Under the pieces are notes generated by a model. That model was not told the DNA's origin. It searched no databases and saw only the letters and a list, made by a program, of their open reading frames with translations. Positions 60,934 through 64,000 of a DNA stretch of 64,000 nucleotides are shown here, in pieces. Location: assembly GCA_942492735.1 (NCBI GenBank), contig OW818648.1, positions 3,224,001 to 3,288,000 on the forward strand, written 5' to 3'. The DNA comes from Sporobacter sp942492735. Its GTDB lineage: Bacteria; Bacillota; Clostridia; Oscillospirales; Oscillospiraceae. The number at the start of each line of letters is the position of its first letter. Positions within the stretch are counted from its first letter, which is position 1. The translations under genes were made by a program, and so were the position numbers.

Positions 60934-62124
60934 TTAGCAGAGCCTGTATTCCTGTGCCAGTTTCTTAAACGACGGCAGCGCGCGCTCGATTGTACTCTTC
61001 GCGACGCAGTAAGCCATCCTGACGTATCCGGGGCAGCCGAAGGACGTACCCGGTACCATGAGGATGTTGTATTTTTTAGCCGCCGCAGAAAATTCCTTAT
61101 CATCAACGGGTGTTTTCATCCACATATAAAACGCGCCCTGCGGATAAACACACGTGAAGCCGCTGTCGGTCAAGCCTTTGTACAATAGTTGTCTGTTATC
61201 GTCATACGCCTTGACATCGGTCATTTCATTCAGGCATCTGGCCACGGCAAGCTGCTGCAGAGATGGCGCGTTGACAAAGCCGGACACGCGCGTTGCGATG
61301 CAGGCTGCGTCAAAAACGAGTTGGAATTCGTCTGCTTCGCTCGGCACAACAATGTAGCCGATCCGCTCACCCGGGAGCGACAGCGACTTACTCCATGAGT
61401 AACAGACGATTGTATTCTTATAAAACTTTGTGAGATAGGGCACTTCGACACCGTCATACGCCAGCTCGCGGTACGGCTCATCGGCGATGATGAAAATAGA
61501 GGTTCCGTATTCCTTTTGCTTGGCTTCGAGCACCGCAGCGATTTTACGAACCGAATCCGCCGAATAGACGACACCTGTTGGATTGTTCGGTGAGTTGATG
61601 AGCACGGCTTTTGTTTTGGGCGTTATACAAGCTGCGAGTTTATCCGGGCTCGGCTGAAAATCTGTTGTGTTTGGTTCAACGGCGATCAATACACCGTCAT
61701 AATTCCGGACATAATTGCCGTATTCTACAAAATACGGTGAAAACGTCACGACCTCGTCACCGGGATTGAGGAGCGTCTTCAAAACGACATTCAGACCGCC
61801 GGCTGCGCCGACAGACATGATAATATTGCCGACACCGAACGATGTCCCGAAGCGCTTGTTCAGGGATAAAGCCACAGCTTCCCTTGTCGAATCAAACCCC
61901 GCGTTGGACATATAGCCGTGGATAAAAACAGAATCCTCGCTGTTTAATATGTCAACAATCGCTTGCTTAACAGCCGCCGGCGCCGGAAAATTCGGATTGC
62001 CGAGGCTGAAATCATAAACGTTCTCACGTCCGTACAGCGCGGCCATTTTATTCCCCTCTTCAAACATCGCCCGTATGGCGCTGTTGTTCTGGGCAAGTTT
62101 TTTCATTTTTTCAGATATCATCAT
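60934..62124 (-). CDS. PLP-dependent class I/II aminotransferase
   Basis: A 396-residue aspartate-aminotransferase-fold enzyme. DFSLGNPNFPAPA, NSPNNPTGVVYS, IADEPYRELAYD and the cofactor Lys in SWSKSLSLPGERIGY are visible. The substrate cannot be told. GGGAG lies five bases before the ATG at 62124, which was chosen over the TTG at 62139. It is a single gene between repeats. Confidence 0.93.
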   Translation of the reverse strand: MMISEKMKKLAQNNSAIRAMFEEGNKMAALYGRENVYDFSLGNPNFPAPAAVKQAIVDILNSEDSVFIHGYMSNAGFDSTREAVALSLNKRFGTSFGVGNIIMSVGAAGGLNVVLKTLLNPGDEVVTFSPYFVEYGNYVRNYDGVLIAVEPNTTDFQPSPDKLAACITPKTKAVLINSPNNPTGVVYSADSVRKIAAVLEAKQKEYGTSIFIIADEPYRELAYDGVEVPYLTKFYKNTIVCYSWSKSLSLPGERIGYIVVPSEADEFQLVFDAACIATRVSGFVNAPSLQQLAVARCLNEMTDVKAYDDNRQLLYKGLTDSGFTCVYPQGAFYMWMKTPVDDKEFSAAAKKYNILMVPGTSFGCPGYVRMAYCVAKSTIERALPSFKKLAQEYRLC

Positions 62125-62254
62125 CAAAACTCCCATCAAAGCGCGAAATCGCGCCGGATTTACATACTATAAATTGGTATTATAGCATAAAGCGATGAAT
62201 TTGCAACGGAGAATCCCTGTATGAATGGGATGCGGCGGAAAACGACAGCGCAAA

Positions 62255-62275
62255 TGTAGGGGCGATTATTAATCA
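62255..62275. repeat. Solo half of the GGGCGATT repeat
   Basis: TGTAGGGGCGATTATTAATC resembles one half of the paired repeats but has no partner. It lies eight bases from the end of obgE. Confidence 0.6.
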
Positions 62276-62282
62276 GGGTGGG

Positions 62283-63554
62283 CTATTTTTGATAGTCGAA
62301 TTCAAGATTATAGATGCTCACGGTGTCGCCCTCTTTGATGCCCATCTCTTCCATCCTTTGAAATACGCCGGCGTTGCGGAGCGCTCTGTCAAAGTATGCC
62401 ATCGATTCGGTATCGCTGAAATTGACATTGCGGACGAGCTTCTCCATCCATTTTCCTTCGATCATCCAAACGTCGTCAACCACTTCTATTTTGAGGTCTT
62501 CCGGTTCAGTGTCGAGCGCCGGTTTTTCGATGTACTCGGGCTCATAGACGATGACCGGCGGCAGATGCGCCAGCTGTGCTGCGGCGGTTTGAACGAGTTC
62601 TTTGACGCCGATGTTTGTTGCCGCGGAGATTTCAAACAGTTCCAGCCCCTGTTCCTTGATAAAAAGTCTGAAATTTTCAAGCTGCTGCGTATCGCTGACG
62701 ATATCGATTTTATTCGCCGCGACAAGCATTGGGCGCGTTGCCAGCCCCGGGCTGTATTGTTCGAGCTCGGCGTTGATTGTCTTGAAATCCTCTATGGGGT
62801 CTCTGCCCTCGCTGCCGGAAACATCCACGACATGGATGAGCAGGCGGCAGCGGTCGATATGCCGCAGAAAGTCGTGGCCGAGTCCCGCACCTTCAGAGGC
62901 ACCCTCGATGATGCCGGGGATATCCGCCATGACAAATGAGGTACCTTCTCCGACAAAAACAACACCGAGATTCGGAAAGAGTGTTGTGAAGTGATAGTCT
63001 GCAATCTTTGGATGCGCCTTCGAAACGACAGATAAAAGCGTCGATTTACCCACATTGGGAAATCCGACTAATCCGACGTCGGCCAAGAGCTTCAGCTCAA
63101 GCGTCACTTCCCTGTCTTCGCCTTGGAGACCGCTTTTAGCAAAGCGCGGCGCCTGCCGTGTCGGGGTAGCGAAATGCCTGTTCCCCCAGCCGCCGTTGCC
63201 GCCACGGGCGAGGACATAAGATTCCTCACCTGTCATGTCTTTAATGATCGCACCGGTCTCTTTATCCCTGATCAGGGTGCCGTTCGGCACTGTGATCACA
63301 AGGCTCTCGCCGTCTTTACCGCTGCAGCCCTTACCGCCGCCGTTATCGCCGTTTAACGCCGAATATTTCCTTCTATACCTAAAATCCATGAGTGTGGACA
63401 TGTTTATGTCCGTTTTCACTATCACGTCTCCGCCGCGTCCGCCGTCGCCGCCGTCCGGACCGCCGGCCGGAATGTACTTTTCTCTGTGGAACGAAACGGA
63501 ACCGTTTCCTCCGGCTCCCGCTTTTACATGGATGGATGCACTGTCAACAAACAT
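62283..63554 (-). CDS. obgE: GTPase ObgE/CgtA
   Basis: A 423-residue ribosome-assembly and stress GTPase. The glycine-rich Obg fold (VKAGAGGNGSVSFHREKY, GPDGGDGGRGG) covers about 1-157; the GTPase domain has GFPNVGKSTLLS, ADIPGIIEGA and NKIDIV. The OCT domain ends it (GVFQRMEEMGIKEGDTVSI). Length is typical for Firmicutes. Usually it lies after rplU-rpmA, which are not in the window. Confidence 0.97.
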   Translation of the reverse strand: MFVDSASIHVKAGAGGNGSVSFHREKYIPAGGPDGGDGGRGGDVIVKTDINMSTLMDFRYRRKYSALNGDNGGGKGCSGKDGESLVITVPNGTLIRDKETGAIIKDMTGEESYVLARGGNGGWGNRHFATPTRQAPRFAKSGLQGEDREVTLELKLLADVGLVGFPNVGKSTLLSVVSKAHPKIADYHFTTLFPNLGVVFVGEGTSFVMADIPGIIEGASEGAGLGHDFLRHIDRCRLLIHVVDVSGSEGRDPIEDFKTINAELEQYSPGLATRPMLVAANKIDIVSDTQQLENFRLFIKEQGLELFEISAATNIGVKELVQTAAAQLAHLPPVIVYEPEYIEKPALDTEPEDLKIEVVDDVWMIEGKWMEKLVRNVNFSDTESMAYFDRALRNAGVFQRMEEMGIKEGDTVSIYNLEFDYQK

Positions 63555-63612
63555 AAATCTTCCTCTTACACTTATAAATTAAGTGATTCATTTTACCCTT
63601 TTTAGGGCTGTC

Positions 63613-64000
63613 TTAGGCTTTACCTAGAGCTGTATATAATATTCTTGCCATTTCGGCACGTGTGATGGCATTTGTAGGTGCCAGCATTCCGTTAGCGCCC
63701 GATACGATACCCATATGCACAAGGGTCGCTGTCGGCGTCAAGGCGTAGGCTGTAACCGTATCCTTGTCTAGAAAGCTGCTTAAGCTGTCGGGCGACGCGT
63801 CGGTATAAGCAATGTGCAGGACACCGAGCGTGCGGTAGAGAAATGAGAAGGCTTGTTCCCTCGTCATTGTACCTGTCGGATTGAAAAGGCCGGTATCACC
63901 GCCCAGCGCGATATTATTAGCCTGACCCCAGGCAATAGCCTGCGCATAATAATCGTCCGCCAACACGTCGGTAAAGGTCGAGAGGCTAGAGATGGCCGGC
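63613..64000 (-). CDS. SLH-domain surface protein, C-terminal part (5' end outside window)
   Basis: The frame is open to the window edge; about 128 residues can be seen. It shows two or three S-layer homology repeats: FTDV and YAQAIAWGQANNI with TGTMTREQAFSFLYRTLG, and GIVSGANGMLAPTNAITRAEMARILYTAL. These bind wall polymers and hold surface proteins. The rest of the protein, which would tell its role, lies to the right. Confidence 0.9.
   Translation of the reverse strand, partial: PAISSLSTFTDVLADDYYAQAIAWGQANNIALGGDTGLFNPTGTMTREQAFSFLYRTLGVLHIAYTDASPDSLSSFLDKDTVTAYALTPTATLVHMGIVSGANGMLAPTNAITRAEMARILYTALGKA

Overview
The window looks like chromosome of a spore-forming, mid-GC Clostridia member, most likely near the Oscillospiraceae. 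This is inferred from gene content and order, not from a marker-gene comparison. The supporting genes are yqfC/yqfD, a ylbJ-like gene, a SpoVD-type PASTA penicillin-binding protein, a CD1247-type protein, RqcH, mini-RNase III, YqeG, MutS2 and a MurE with the DNPR motif for meso-diaminopimelate. Most genes lie on the minus strand. No rRNA, tRNA or CRISPR array was seen.

Region 1 (1-6250) is an accessory island, visibly richer in AT than the rest. It starts inside an IS30-type transposase and ends with a tyrosine recombinase next to the 3' end of yebC. Between them lie a predicted EVE-HNH endonuclease, a coiled-coil protein coupled to a membrane-anchored coiled-coil protein, a possible HEPN-like protein, a DUF2971 protein and two small unknown genes. 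This is the best candidate for an undescribed, probably defensive, system.

Region 2 (6254-21880) is mostly housekeeping: yebC, a metal P-type ATPase with its SmtB-like repressor and operator, efp, an M24 aminopeptidase, yqeG, a degenerate GH18-like protein, rarA, glyA, nth, rqcH, mrnC and a YihY-family gene. The ATPase has Ser-Ser-Ser where the CPC metal-binding motif should be.

Region 3 (21976-34840) is a dcw cell-wall and division cluster, read leftwards from a clear promoter and MraZ box: mraZ, rsmH, ftsL, spoVD/pbp, murE, mraY, ftsW, murG, murA, ftsQ, ftsZ. murF, murD, murC, ddl and ftsA are absent from it. A 47-base tandem repeat built from the end of ftsQ follows that gene.

Region 4 (35050-50070) holds a coiled-coil gene, coaD, rsmD, uvrC, an HPr gene, mutS2, and the classic Firmicutes block yqfC-yqfD-phoH-ybeY-dgkA-era-yqzL-recO. 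The 42-residue yqzL is too short for most ORF callers.

Region 5 (50196-64000) holds a ylbJ-like gene, a prohibitin-like gene, a chemotaxis receptor, an arylamine acetyltransferase, a three-gene operon of unknown function, a WecA/TagO-type transferase with an acidic tail, trpS, an aminotransferase, obgE and the end of an SLH-domain protein.

Several families of short palindromic repeats are scattered through the intergenic gaps: a GGGCGATTCATGAATCGCCC family, a GATTCCCGC/GCGGGAATGAC family, a longer composite family, and chains of small hairpins. They occur between core genes but were not seen in the accessory island.
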